From NCBI GenBank assembly GCA_024752435.1, contig CP103038.1:1-64000 (forward strand): a stretch of 64,000 bases of DNA. Direction: 5' to 3'. The notes under the pieces are model-generated. The model saw nothing but the letters and a program-made list of their open reading frames with translations. It ran no database searches and was not told where the DNA came from. Position 1 is the first letter of the stretch, and the number at the start of each line of letters is the position of its first letter. The translations under genes were made by a program, and so were the position numbers. Shown here piece after piece: positions 32,594 through 40,886 of the stretch. This stretch comes from Allantophomopsis cytisporea. Taxonomy: Eukaryota; Ascomycota; Leotiomycetes; Phacidiales; Phacidiaceae.

Positions 32594-35500
32594 TGTATAA
32601 AGAAAAAAAAAGTAATTAGTACTGTATAAATACCATCCCCCTTCTTTTTCTCATCTTTTCTCTATGAGAAAAGAAGAGAAAAGATGGGGGCAGTCCCTGC
32701 CCCCATCACAAAGTGATGGGGCGCATAAATCCGGGACTAAAAATAAATAACTTACAAAAAAAAAAAAAAGTTTTATTGTTAATATTAGGTCAAGCTATCT
32801 TGTTTAAAATAAATATTTTAAGTTAAAAATATTTATTAGCCTATTTCTAGGCTACACAGAGTACACCTTAAACATAGAGCATATATATGCTCTATATCCA
32901 GTACCGTCTACTCGTTGCTCTTTTACAGACAATGTCTGATTTAGATCCGCGATTACCCTCTAACATTACTGTTATCTCTAGTGATATTACCATACCCTGA
33001 GGCATTAATCAGGCCAATAAATAAGTTTCCTTTATTACCTTGGTTACTAGAGCTTTAGGGCTTCCCCGGAGTTTGGTGCTGTTGGACTAAATTAAACTTG
33101 CTTAAGGTTTATTAAATCCCTAAATATCCGAACACACTCTTGTTAGAGCTAGCGGATATTACTGTACTAATTATACCAAAACCTGGTATAATTAATATGT
33201 AGCGATATTTTGATTAAAGGAATAGCTGTGTATTATAACACAGTCTTTTCTCATTAATACTCAAAAACTTTTATATCTTTGTTAGGACTTTATCTTGAGT
33301 TGTAGTATTTTCTTCATGACGGTTTATTATTAAGGATTTAATTGTTAGTATTTTAGATAGCCCTTTATCTGTTAAGTGTTTTTTGTCTTGTATTAATCTA
33401 TACACCTTTCTTCATCTTAAATAGCTTACATGCTTTCTAGATTGTAAGTGATATTGATCAAAATATTCTATAACCCTTTTAGCAGAACCGAAATTAGTAG
33501 AACCATAATAATAGGTATCTTGAGACTTCCTATGTCCGATGTTTCCACCTAAGTATTCTTTTATCATATTTAACAATAAATCACTTTTTTGATCTATTTG
33601 AAAATTTAATCTTATTTCCGGTTTATTTCTGGTAATACGTTTAAGAATTTTTATTTGAAAACTAGCATCCGCATCAGAAAAACCTGCTAATCAGTGGTTA
33701 TCCAAATTTTTACTTGAATCTATAGTAAAATTAATATTTTGATCTGCATACAATGTATGACTTAATACATTATTAACTACTTGGTTAAATCTGTGTTCTG
33801 TTCTTAACTTACCATTTATCAAGTTAATTACATTTAACATACCCTCTTTATTAGATATTATTAAAAGGTATGCGTTTTTGTCCTTTACTACTTTCTTTAC
33901 ATTACCGTAACCTAATTTTTCTTTCAAGTAATAGGCTAGAAATGCATCTGGAGAACTAAAAACTATAACTAATTGTTGAGCTTTACTAAAATGACCATCC
34001 CCGTCTATTAATCCTGCTAGATAATAACCTAATTGTTCATTATTTAGAGGCTTCGAATGTTTAGGAACGTGATCTGATACACGTTTAACATTTTCTAAAT
34101 TTACTACAACTCCGTCGCGTATAGTCTCTGAGGTTCCATTTTTTATATATATAATGTTACCTGCTGATTTCCTTCATTGTTCTAACTTTTTAACTATGCC
34201 ATTTAAGAAGGAGTATTTAGAACTATTTAGCGAAGGGGTCCCAGCATACAGCAACGTTAAGAGGCCTACATGCGTAACCTCTGGATGTCCGAAGAATCCA
34301 TTTCTTCAAATTTAACTTTTTTAAACTCTCTTGTTAAATCCAGGTACCGGTAGTTTAAACTCCGGGCTTGTGTATTATATATATATAATAGAAGAAACCG
34401 ACTGTACATTAAGCAGCATTTCAGCCACCCACCAGTGAACCAGTCTGTAGCGGTCACTTAAATAACCGACGGTCTTTAAATGAGAAACTTATTGACCGTT
34501 AACACTAGCATTGCTAATATTTATATTACTTTTCCTTATATTTATAAAGATATATAAACTTTGAACTTAAGAGTTGCAAGTAATAATAGCTAAATATTAA
34601 CTAAATCTAAGGTATGTTTTTAAAACATTCACTATTTAAGATCTTATATCTTTTTACATCTGTCCTTATAGTGTCATAACTTGCACGTTAAACCTTGACT
34701 TTTTTTCCCGTCGTATTTAAAGATTACTTGATTTATTTATCATTTTAACTTTTTCAACCATCTCCCGTCTTTTTGACTCATCTAAATGATCTTTATTCAC
34801 AAGACTATTATGAATATCTTTTCATAATTTATATGATAAAGACTTTTTAGTATATAATGCATAGTTATCAAAATAAGAGAAAACCTTTTTACAATTGTTT
34901 ACTCCTCCTAGTCTAAATTCATAAACATTCTCTTCTGAATGTCTAGAAACAATTCCGCCTTTAAATAAAACACAGAAATAATCTAATATTTTTCGATTTA
35001 TTTCTCACTTTTGAGAAATATTAAAGTTTAAACTAAATCCTTTTTTTTCACCTATTGAACAAGTAAAACAACCTTCTCCGTCAGTAAATCCTGCAAATCA
35101 TGCATCATTTAAACTAGGAAAAATAGGTCTATTCTTAATTACCACCGGTTCTAATAATATTCTACCTTTAGTAACTCATTTATTAAACCCTTTAACGAAA
35201 AGATCAAATCTTTCTTGTCTTTTGGGTAGAACAAGATTACCATTAAATATACTAATTATAATGTCTATTTCTTTCTTATTTTGTGTTACATATCTACTAG
35301 TTATAGCCGATTGAGGTATAACTTTACCAAATCCAAGAATTTCTTGTATAAACTCTAAAATTTGCTTATCAATTGTAGCTTGTGTAATAACAAATACCAA
35401 ATCTCCTCTATTGTTCACTATAAAAGAACCTTCTCCTTCAGTGAAACCTACTAATCATGTTAAAAAATTTTCTGAAGGAATTTTATTATTTGGCAAATGT

Positions 35501-38500
35501 GTATTGTATTTTTCATAAAATGCAGAAAAATCAAAATCATGGTTAAGTAAATTAGAATTAGACATATGTCTTTTAAGGATTGATGGGCTAAAAGTAGGAA
35601 AAATAAATAATGTAGATAATATCAAATAATCTTCACATACTACTCTTGAGAAAAGATGTTGGTATAATATAGGGTCACCACCACCTGCGGCTTCAAAGAA
35701 TGATGTATTAAAATTTCTATCTGTTAAAACCATTGTAATGGCACCGGCCAATACAGGTAATGATAATAGTAATAATACAGCTGTAACAACTACAGCTCAT
35801 CCAAATAAAGCTAATTTGTGTAGTCTTATACCTGGAGCTCTCATATTAAGTATTGTAGTAATGACACTTAATGATTATATCTTGAACACATCAAGATACA
35901 ACCAATATTGCGGACTATATCTTCAGCGCATCTATTATATGTTGTCTGTCTCTATATTCTATTACTTTTTTTATAAAAAAAGAAAAGCGAAACAGGCACT
36001 TATGCTCTACTATAGTATGAGCTTATGCACAACAACAAACTGTTTAGATACGGTGTCTAACGTGTAGTCTCTGAGGATCCTACTAAGATTATCTAATGAC
36101 ATCTGTTGGTTTCCTGCTGATTGAGCATGGTTTATCCGGTTATAAATAATTTAAACCTATAAACACTTATGCTGTTCCAGCATATAGTTAGAAGTTTTAT
36201 ATAAACCCCATTATGTATTGCTAATTCTATTACACATAACTATACTTTATCTTGTCCCTCCCCCACTTTTGGTGGTTAGAGGGAAGATTTACAGATATAT
36301 CCGCGATAAGCTATATTTGTGTTCAAATGTTTAACCAATGTTTTTGTTATTTTCCCCCAGCGTAGCTGGGGGAAAATATGATGCTGGTATGTTTTTACTT
36401 TTAAAATATACCATACATTTACCTAAACTTTCAAAAAGAATTTATTCTTTACTTTCAATATCCATTAATATCACAGATTTACTTGAACTATTCACGGCTT
36501 TATTTTTATTAAAATTAATTCTATCTTTTTGTAACATTAGAGCTATATCAGGTAGAAGCATGTTTGTAACCTTTGCTGTATCTACTTGTTCTCTCAAAAA
36601 TAAATATTTACCTAAATAATAAGTACCTTTAGTTAGGTGTGTTTAGTGAATGTGAAATGGCTAATATTAAGTTTAGATATAAAATCTTTTTGTTGTGTAG
36701 TAAAATAATAAAGTATAGATTTATCTCTGTTATACATGTATAAAGGTTTTGCTGTAGATCCACTAGGATTATTTGAAACCTTTATAGTATTTAAATTAAA
36801 AGAAGGGTCCAATAAAAAATATTGTTCTAAAACTATTTCAGGTTTAAACTCAGCGTAATAGGGTAAACAAACTACTTCTAATTTAAAACAAGATAAACCT
36901 TTTTCTTCAATTAGAGGTATTAATTTACCAGAATTCTTGTGCGTTTTATTTAAATAGCCTCTTAATCTCAAAGCTAACTCTGAGGATGAACCAACATATT
37001 TTTCATTTGTATCTGTACAAGTAAAGATATAAATACCACGTTGTTGTATTTTACCATGAGGTAAACCTAGTTTATTATCAATTAAACGTCTAGTTTCTTT
37101 TTATCTAAATCAGTAAAAACAAATCTAGGCATAGTAATTAAAGAATTTAGTGTATCTTCACTAACTAGGATATTAGAGTAAGCTAATATTTCATTTAATA
37201 CCCCTACTGTTACAGGTGTACCTTTTTTAATTTGAGCTTTTGCTAACTCATGAGCATAAAGGTTACTACCTTTTCTACCTAAAATAACAGGTCATGGATT
37301 CTCTTTTTTATTATTATCTTTCTTTTCAGGTTTTGGCTTTTCTGGTTCCATCTCTGGGTCTGGACCCCCTCCACCATTAGATTTACTACTATAATTAGCT
37401 TTTAAAGATAAGCTACTTTTAGTTTTAGATCCAAAAACATATTGGTTAAATTTATTTATATAGCTTGCATAGTTAACGCGTAAAAGAAATAGGTGCCCAA
37501 TAAAGGTTAAGTTTATAGCCCCAAGTAGACTACTTATACCTGATAAATGTAAAGCAAATATAGCTAGATCTACACTAGGTCCACTGTGACTTTGTATTCC
37601 TGATAAAGGAGGGTAACAATTATGTTGGTAACTTCACTTATAAGGTTTGGTTTACCCTTTTTATAAGCTATCTTTACACTCAGTAAATCTCTTTACTGTT
37701 CGGACTATACCTTCATCTTAGTGAAAAAAAAAAAAGATATTATTATATTTCTAACAAATTTTTTCGTAGTTTTCTAATGGTATTTCTTATTTCATACAAT
37801 TTATCATAGTTACCTTTATTTTTTGTATAAGATCTAGCTCAAATTCTATACTCTAAAGATTTTACTCCTTTCATTGTATCCTTAAAAAATACTATTATGT
37901 TTTCAATAGCTCTTGAATTAGTGGTATCTAAAATATAATGATTATGTAATTCTTTATATCTAACTGGATTATTAATATGAAGCATCAAACCTATTCCTTG
38001 TAAAACAATTTCGTCTAATTTTTGTGTTAGACCAAATCCATGGACTATTCTATTAGAATCTTTTTTTGTTAAGTAGAAACTACCCTCTGCTTCTATAAAT
38101 CCAACTAGTCAACTTTTACTCATAACATTATTAAGTGAATTTATACTTGTTAATGGCAAAATAACGCTACTTCAAGCAGGAGATACATAATTAACATCAA
38201 CTTTAGAGTTTTTAATTTCCATAAGTTTAGCATTTCTGTCCTGTTTGCTCAAGTTAACGTCATTTAATATAACTAAAGCTTTTTTTAATTAACTAACATA
38301 ACATAATCAAAATATTTACTGGTTAATAAAGGGTATTTATCAAAGATAGGTATTATAATGGACTCTATTAATTTTCTATCTCTTATAAAATATTGTCCTT
38401 TTTTATCTTTTGTTATAGAACCTACTCCTAATTCTTTCTTAATATAATTTAAAACTCTCAAATTATATCTAGATTGAGCCAATTTAAAACTTAAACCTCA

Positions 38501-39942
38501 TTTGTCTCCTTGATTAGTAATAGAAAAATTTCCATCACCATCAGTGAATCCTACTAATCACTGTTCAAATGATGATCTGTTATTATTTTTTTCCTTAAGA
38601 TGCTCTTCGTTAAGTCTCTGATGACTAGTAAATAAACGTTTATTTACTAATCAGGCGTATTGTCCCCTTGATATTCACATTTTTACATACGTATAATTTA
38701 ATAAAACATAATTAATTAAAAATATACATGAGTAGTGAATTACGTGTAGTACTATAATTATGTAGTATACTTGAGGATGTTCACGCATCGAGAAGAGTTT
38801 ACTTATTTTTATGTCGCCATAAAAAAACTCCCTAATTCCTTTAAGAGTCTCAATCTGTACCCGCTCCATTTTCTATACCACTAGCAAATAAGAATAATAT
38901 TAAACTAGGTGGTAATAATCAGAAACTTATATTATTAAGTCTTGGGAAGGCCATATCAGGACCACCTACTAATAATGGTAATAGGAAATTACCAAATCCT
39001 CCAATCATAGCTGGCATACGTTTATCCGTTAATTTTCACTAACGGCTGGACTATATCTTTACCTTTAAATATAAAATTTACTAAGGTATTTCGCGTGTAG
39101 TCTCTGAGGATCCTACTACTTATAGGTGTTTAATGCTTAAAAAGCCCCTATAGATTTGGTTTCCTGCTGATTGTCTAATCTTTTGAAATGTTACTGTATT
39201 ATGCCGCTTTTCTAATTTTTTTTTTATTATTTTATATCAAATAATAAAAAAAAAAATCACACAGCTAAGTTCCGAAAGTCTGCACTACTAGTTTCAAAAG
39301 CCCTAAAGATGTCCCAGCATATAGCGAAAAGAAGATAATATATTTTTATATTACCCGGCCATGCCTTTATTATATAGTATTGAATAATACTATATTAACA
39401 TGTTAAATGAAATACACATAATTGTATGTTTAAGAAAAATCAGTAACGAAGGAAACCCATTATCGAAAATAAAAAAAAAGTATACCTTTTTCCCTTAACA
39501 GAGGAAATAAAATTCGTTACGTCCACGATTATCTTTCTGTTATTATAGGGATCTTCTACTAAAATCTTAACATACTTATATTTAGTGGGCGGAGCCCTTT
39601 AAAATCTTTATTACCTTTATTGTGATTATAATCATCTCCGGCAATCTTCATCGTGCTATATCTACGATAAAGCAAGATTGGAGATAGATTTCATTTTACA
39701 TTTAACATATTTGCATTTATTTTGACCATGAAGAAAATCATAAGTATTGCGTGAGCTGTTATAATTGCGTTATATAACTGGTTATCTGCTATATATTGAA
39801 CACCAGGTCCACTTAACTCTAATCTGATCAATACAGAGAAAGCTGTACCTAATAATCCCGAGAATAAAGCAAATATAAGATATAACGTCCCAATATCTTT
39901 AGCATTTGAAGATAATAATCATCTTTCAGTTCATAAAGATAT
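25266..39942 (-). CDS. cox1: Cytochrome c oxidase subunit 1, eleven exons
   Basis: Exons: 39725..39942, 38846..39018, 37510..37617, 35649..35864, 34277..34298, 33116..33202, 31519..31567, 30050..30239, 28332..28536, 27189..27207, 25266..25586. They join in phase to 535 residues. This is the catalytic oxidase subunit. Markers are the [17 protein letters not shown] start, WFFGHPEVYILI split over exons 4-6, [11 protein letters not shown] over exons 7-8, and [17 protein letters not shown] in exon 9, with haem and copper histidines. No ATG opens exon 1: an upstream TAA leaves ATA (39942) as the best initiator. Nearly all junctions obey the U-before/G-after rule of group I introns. The exon 2/3 join gives TDWD.YPPLSG instead of the expected TGWTLYPPLSG, so that boundary is uncertain. 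Confidence 0.95.
25618..26967 (-). CDS. GIY-YIG endonuclease ORF of cox1 intron 10
   Basis: Intron 10 spans 25587-27188. The ORF is 449 codons from an ATG (MVVIWSTNYWW), open with TGA as Trp. [20 protein letters not shown] is the GIY-YIG signature and [10 protein letters not shown] the basic helix. The C-terminus has two NUMOD-type modules ([20 protein letters not shown] and [20 protein letters not shown]). Near the N-terminus a GC-rich inverted repeat is read in frame ([20 protein letters not shown], 26744-26812). It is unlike the rest of the protein and looks inserted. The core pieces lie upstream at 27000-27120. Confidence 0.88.
27471..28331 (-). CDS. GIY-YIG endonuclease ORF of cox1 intron 9
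   Basis: Intron 9 spans 27208-28331. The ORF continues from exon 9 ([11 protein letters not shown]). [19 protein letters not shown] is the GIY-YIG core, [10 protein letters not shown] the basic helix, [19 protein letters not shown] the region with the metal-binding Glu. The C-terminus has NUMOD repeats ([26 protein letters not shown]). The group IB core follows the ORF at 27235-27445. Confidence 0.9.
28551..29690 (-). CDS. GIY-YIG endonuclease ORF of cox1 intron 8, carrying a GC-rich insert
   Basis: Intron 8 spans 28537-30049, core at 29825-29960. [19 protein letters not shown] is the signature; [19 protein letters not shown] and a C-terminal [18 protein letters not shown] module follow. Between them lies an alien, Pro/Gly/Lys/Arg-rich stretch (about residues [18 protein letters not shown] to [11 protein letters not shown]). 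It is encoded by a GC-rich nested inverted repeat (28870-28985) that keeps the frame. The ORF start is not clear: upstream it runs into an AT hairpin and a GCGCGCTT palindrome (29655-29760). Confidence 0.83.
30342..31518 (-). CDS. LAGLIDADG endonuclease ORF of cox1 intron 7, frameshifted and hairpin-inserted
   Basis: Intron 7 spans 30240-31518. The frame continues from exon 7; [13 protein letters not shown] (near 31190) and [15 protein letters not shown] (near 30830) are the two LAGLIDADG helices. A one-base slip near 31105 breaks the frame between them. Two palindromes are read as protein: [13 protein letters not shown] (31240-31285) and [16 protein letters not shown] (30597-30650). The second has the same TTTCCCTTAC/GTAAGGGAAA stem as 12611-12680. 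The core is split, with parts at 31320-31475 and 30280-30340. Confidence 0.82.
31679..32317 (-). CDS. Unknown coiled-coil ORF inside cox1 intron 6
   Basis: 212 codons, ATG to TAA. An earlier in-frame ATG at 32407 lies inside an antisense atp9 scrap and is unlikely. The N-terminus ([20 protein letters not shown]) is basic and amphipathic, like a mitochondrial import presequence, which is odd for a gene inside the organelle. The rest is Lys/Glu-rich and probably coiled-coil ([48 protein letters not shown]). It has no endonuclease motif. Its single Trp is TGG (TVWELF), whereas core genes favour TGA. Intron 6 spans 31568-33115. I do not recognise the family; capture from elsewhere is possible. 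Confidence 0.6.
   Translation of the reverse strand: MRRYNIINIIDNTAKLRFFSNTAVKRSTDPNKILDNIEALLNKQKELASEIKNKEIKSKILEEVLLYRRKRNEEATNMREYMEKNAFKYVTLDDNLKAKIETMNNQYKTMMMLYNEKLDKINKNDSKTVWELFKIDKLIVNTTRKNHIENEKILDEAFTQKVSTGLVSQEEQALYAIMRLKRQKERAEFCKLEDAFMDKQSKSPMDYIVDCI
32340..32455 (+). pseudogene. Truncated atp9 fragment, antisense within cox1 intron 6
   Basis: The plus strand reads [12 protein letters not shown], then after a one-base loss [20 protein letters not shown] and LKGQLL. It matches atp9 residues about 8-47 closely at the DNA level. It lacks both ends and the second helix with the essential Glu, so it cannot function. It ends about 20 bases from the start of the coiled-coil ORF on the other strand. 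Confidence 0.92.
32563..32720. repeat. A28 tract and double hairpin in cox1 intron 6
   Basis: A run of 28 A (32563-32590) is followed by CATCTTTTCTC-TATGAG-AAAAGAAG type stems and CCCCCATCAC/GTGATGGGG (32637-32720). The stems reuse the motifs of the atp6 intron hairpin (14431-14480) and the atp6-atp8 spacer hairpin (15843). This links three loci by one palindromic element family. Confidence 0.7.
32845..33115 (-). mobile_element. Group I core of cox1 intron 6
   Basis: The 5' end of intron 6. It has the same long blocks as atp6 intron 1 and cox3 intron 2 (CCAAACTCCGGGGAAGCCCT, GCGGATCTAAATCAGACATT, AAAGAGCAACGAGTAGACGG). It differs mainly in the loops. The three introns sit in different genes and unrelated exon contexts. 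Confidence 0.85.
33271..34276 (-). CDS. LAGLIDADG endonuclease ORF of cox1 intron 5
   Basis: Intron 5 spans 33203-34276. The reading frame is open from the 22-nt exon 5 through the intron core (34090-34245, with CAGCAGGTAACATTA and TCAGAGACTATACG) and on into the enzyme. [14 protein letters not shown] and [13 protein letters not shown] are the two motif helices, each followed by the usual alpha/beta saddle sequence ([29 protein letters not shown]). TGA is Trp at LDNHW and LRWRK. No frame break. Confidence 0.92.
34717..35648 (-). CDS. LAGLIDADG endonuclease ORF of cox1 intron 4
   Basis: Intron 4 spans 34299-35648. It continues in frame from exon 4. [14 protein letters not shown] and [13 protein letters not shown] are the two helices. 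The second core type lies behind it at 34380-34500 (CTACAGACTGGTTCAC, TAATGTACAGTCGG, ACCGTCGGTTATT), shared with cox3 intron 3. Confidence 0.9.
36633..37509 (-). CDS. GIY-YIG endonuclease ORF of cox1 intron 3
   Basis: Intron 3 spans 35865-37509. The ORF runs from exon 3 through a linker ([18 protein letters not shown]) typical of read-in ORFs. The enzyme follows: [19 protein letters not shown] and [10 protein letters not shown], then [15 protein letters not shown] with the catalytic Glu, and a C-terminal [17 protein letters not shown]-like module. One base is missing from an A-run near 37103 and splits the frame. The core is at 36055-36190. Confidence 0.86.
37743..38845 (-). CDS. LAGLIDADG endonuclease ORF of cox1 intron 2, frameshifted
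   Basis: Intron 2 spans 37618-38845. [16 protein letters not shown] (near 38560) and [17 protein letters not shown] (near 38110) are the two helices. A slip in an A7 run near 38283 breaks the frame between VMLVN and [10 protein letters not shown]. The frame at the exon junction is also one base off the cox1 frame. That agrees with the doubtful exon 2 end (TDWD) and hints at an indel there. Confidence 0.82.
39019..39724 (-). mobile_element. Group I intron 1 of cox1, no ORF
   Basis: 706 bases. It has the IB-type core pieces (ATGCTGGGACATC, GACAATCAGCAGGAAACC, TCAGAGACTACACG, AAAGATATAGTCC) at 39045-39325, with no endonuclease. An AT palindrome (39215-39260, TTTTTTTTATTATT...AATAATAAAAAAAA) is inserted within the core-loop region. 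The remaining 390 bases show no ORF. Confidence 0.85.
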
Positions 39943-40260
39943 GGATGATTATTATCGTATAGTTTTTATCGTATTTAGATTATGCCTATGGCTAGGATCA
40001 CACCTATTTAATAAAATCGGTTGGGAATGGGTAGATGACATTAAAAATTTATATTATACTGTGCTTTCTATTTAGTACACTTTACTAATAGCACAGGTTT
40101 GTATATTATTAATATATAAAAACTTAAATGACAGAAAAAACTATCATTTAAGGACTAAACAGACTAACTACTTAGATTAACAGTTTAAAAGTTATTTTAT
40201 TATTTTACCCATTTTTATAAAAAAAAAATGGGCAAAATAATTAACATTTAACTATATACC
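39943..40260. other. Spacer between trnS and cox1
   Basis: AT-rich with an inverted repeat TTTTACCCATTTTT/AAAAATGGGCAAAA at 40201-40236. It should contain the cox1 leader. No other feature seen. Confidence 0.4.
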
Positions 40261-40339
40261 GGAAAAGAGATGACTCGAACATCCAAGTGTATAACACAAT
40301 ATTTAGCAAATACCTCGCCCTACCAATGGCAACTTTTCC
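40261..40339 (-). tRNA. trnS: tRNA-Ser (GCU)
   Basis: Acceptor GGAAAAG/CTTTTCC, anticodon loop TTGCTAA (anticodon GCU) on a stem with G-U pairs, and a longer variable region (79 nt in total) as expected for Ser. T-loop TTCGAGT. Confidence 0.88.
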
Positions 40340-40481
40340 TATATCCCCTTTAATTGCCTCTTCTATCTTTGCTTTTATCTAAGCAGAGTTAGAAGACGAG
40401 TACTTTCTAACTTTGCTTATAATATTACGGGCAAAAAAAAAAAAAGTAGGGGGATTTATCAAACTAAATAAATTAGTTAAC

Positions 40482-40553
40482 GGGTCAGGCCGGCTACGAT
40501 CCGGCATCTACTTTCGTGACAAGAAAGTCCTTTACCAATTAAGTTACTAACCC
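40482..40553 (-). tRNA. trnD: tRNA-Asp (GUC)
   Basis: Acceptor GGGTTAG/CTGACCC, anticodon stem CTTTC/GAAAG around TTGTCAC (anticodon GUC), T-stem GCCGG/CCGGC with the unusual loop ATCGTAG. Confidence 0.9.
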
Positions 40554-40579
40554 TTAATATAGATATCTATATAGCATTA

Positions 40580-40647
40580 CGGGCAGTCGAATTCGAATCG
40601 ACAAACTTTATTTGGAAGACAAATGGTTTACCATTAACCTATGCCCG
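40580..40647 (-). tRNA. trnG: tRNA-Gly (UCC), copy B
   Basis: Identical in sequence to the trnG at 10631-10698. The upstream ATATAGATATCTATATA is shared too. It stands in the D-G-K cluster between cox3 and cox1. Confidence 0.92.
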
Positions 40648-40650
40648 TTT

Positions 40651-40723
40651 AAGACCTATGGGGTTCGAACCCATGTAACAAAGATTAAAAGTCTCGTATT
40701 TTACCGATTAAACTAAGGTCTCT
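40651..40723 (-). tRNA. trnK: tRNA-Lys (UUU)
   Basis: Acceptor GAGACCT/AGGTCTT, anticodon loop CTTTTAA (anticodon UUU) on stem GAGA/TCTT, T-stem TGGG/CCCA with loop TTCGAAC. Three bases separate it from trnG. Confidence 0.9.
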
Positions 40724-40886
40724 ATATTATTTAAATAATATAGAATCCCTTTTTCTTGGCTCATGCTTTTATAATATTGGTTATAGCCTTCCTTTTATAC
40801 TTTACAGCTACGCAATAAAAGTAAAAAAAGCTATAATAAAAGATGATACTACCTGGGATAGCCTACTATTTTTTTATTTAATCTTT

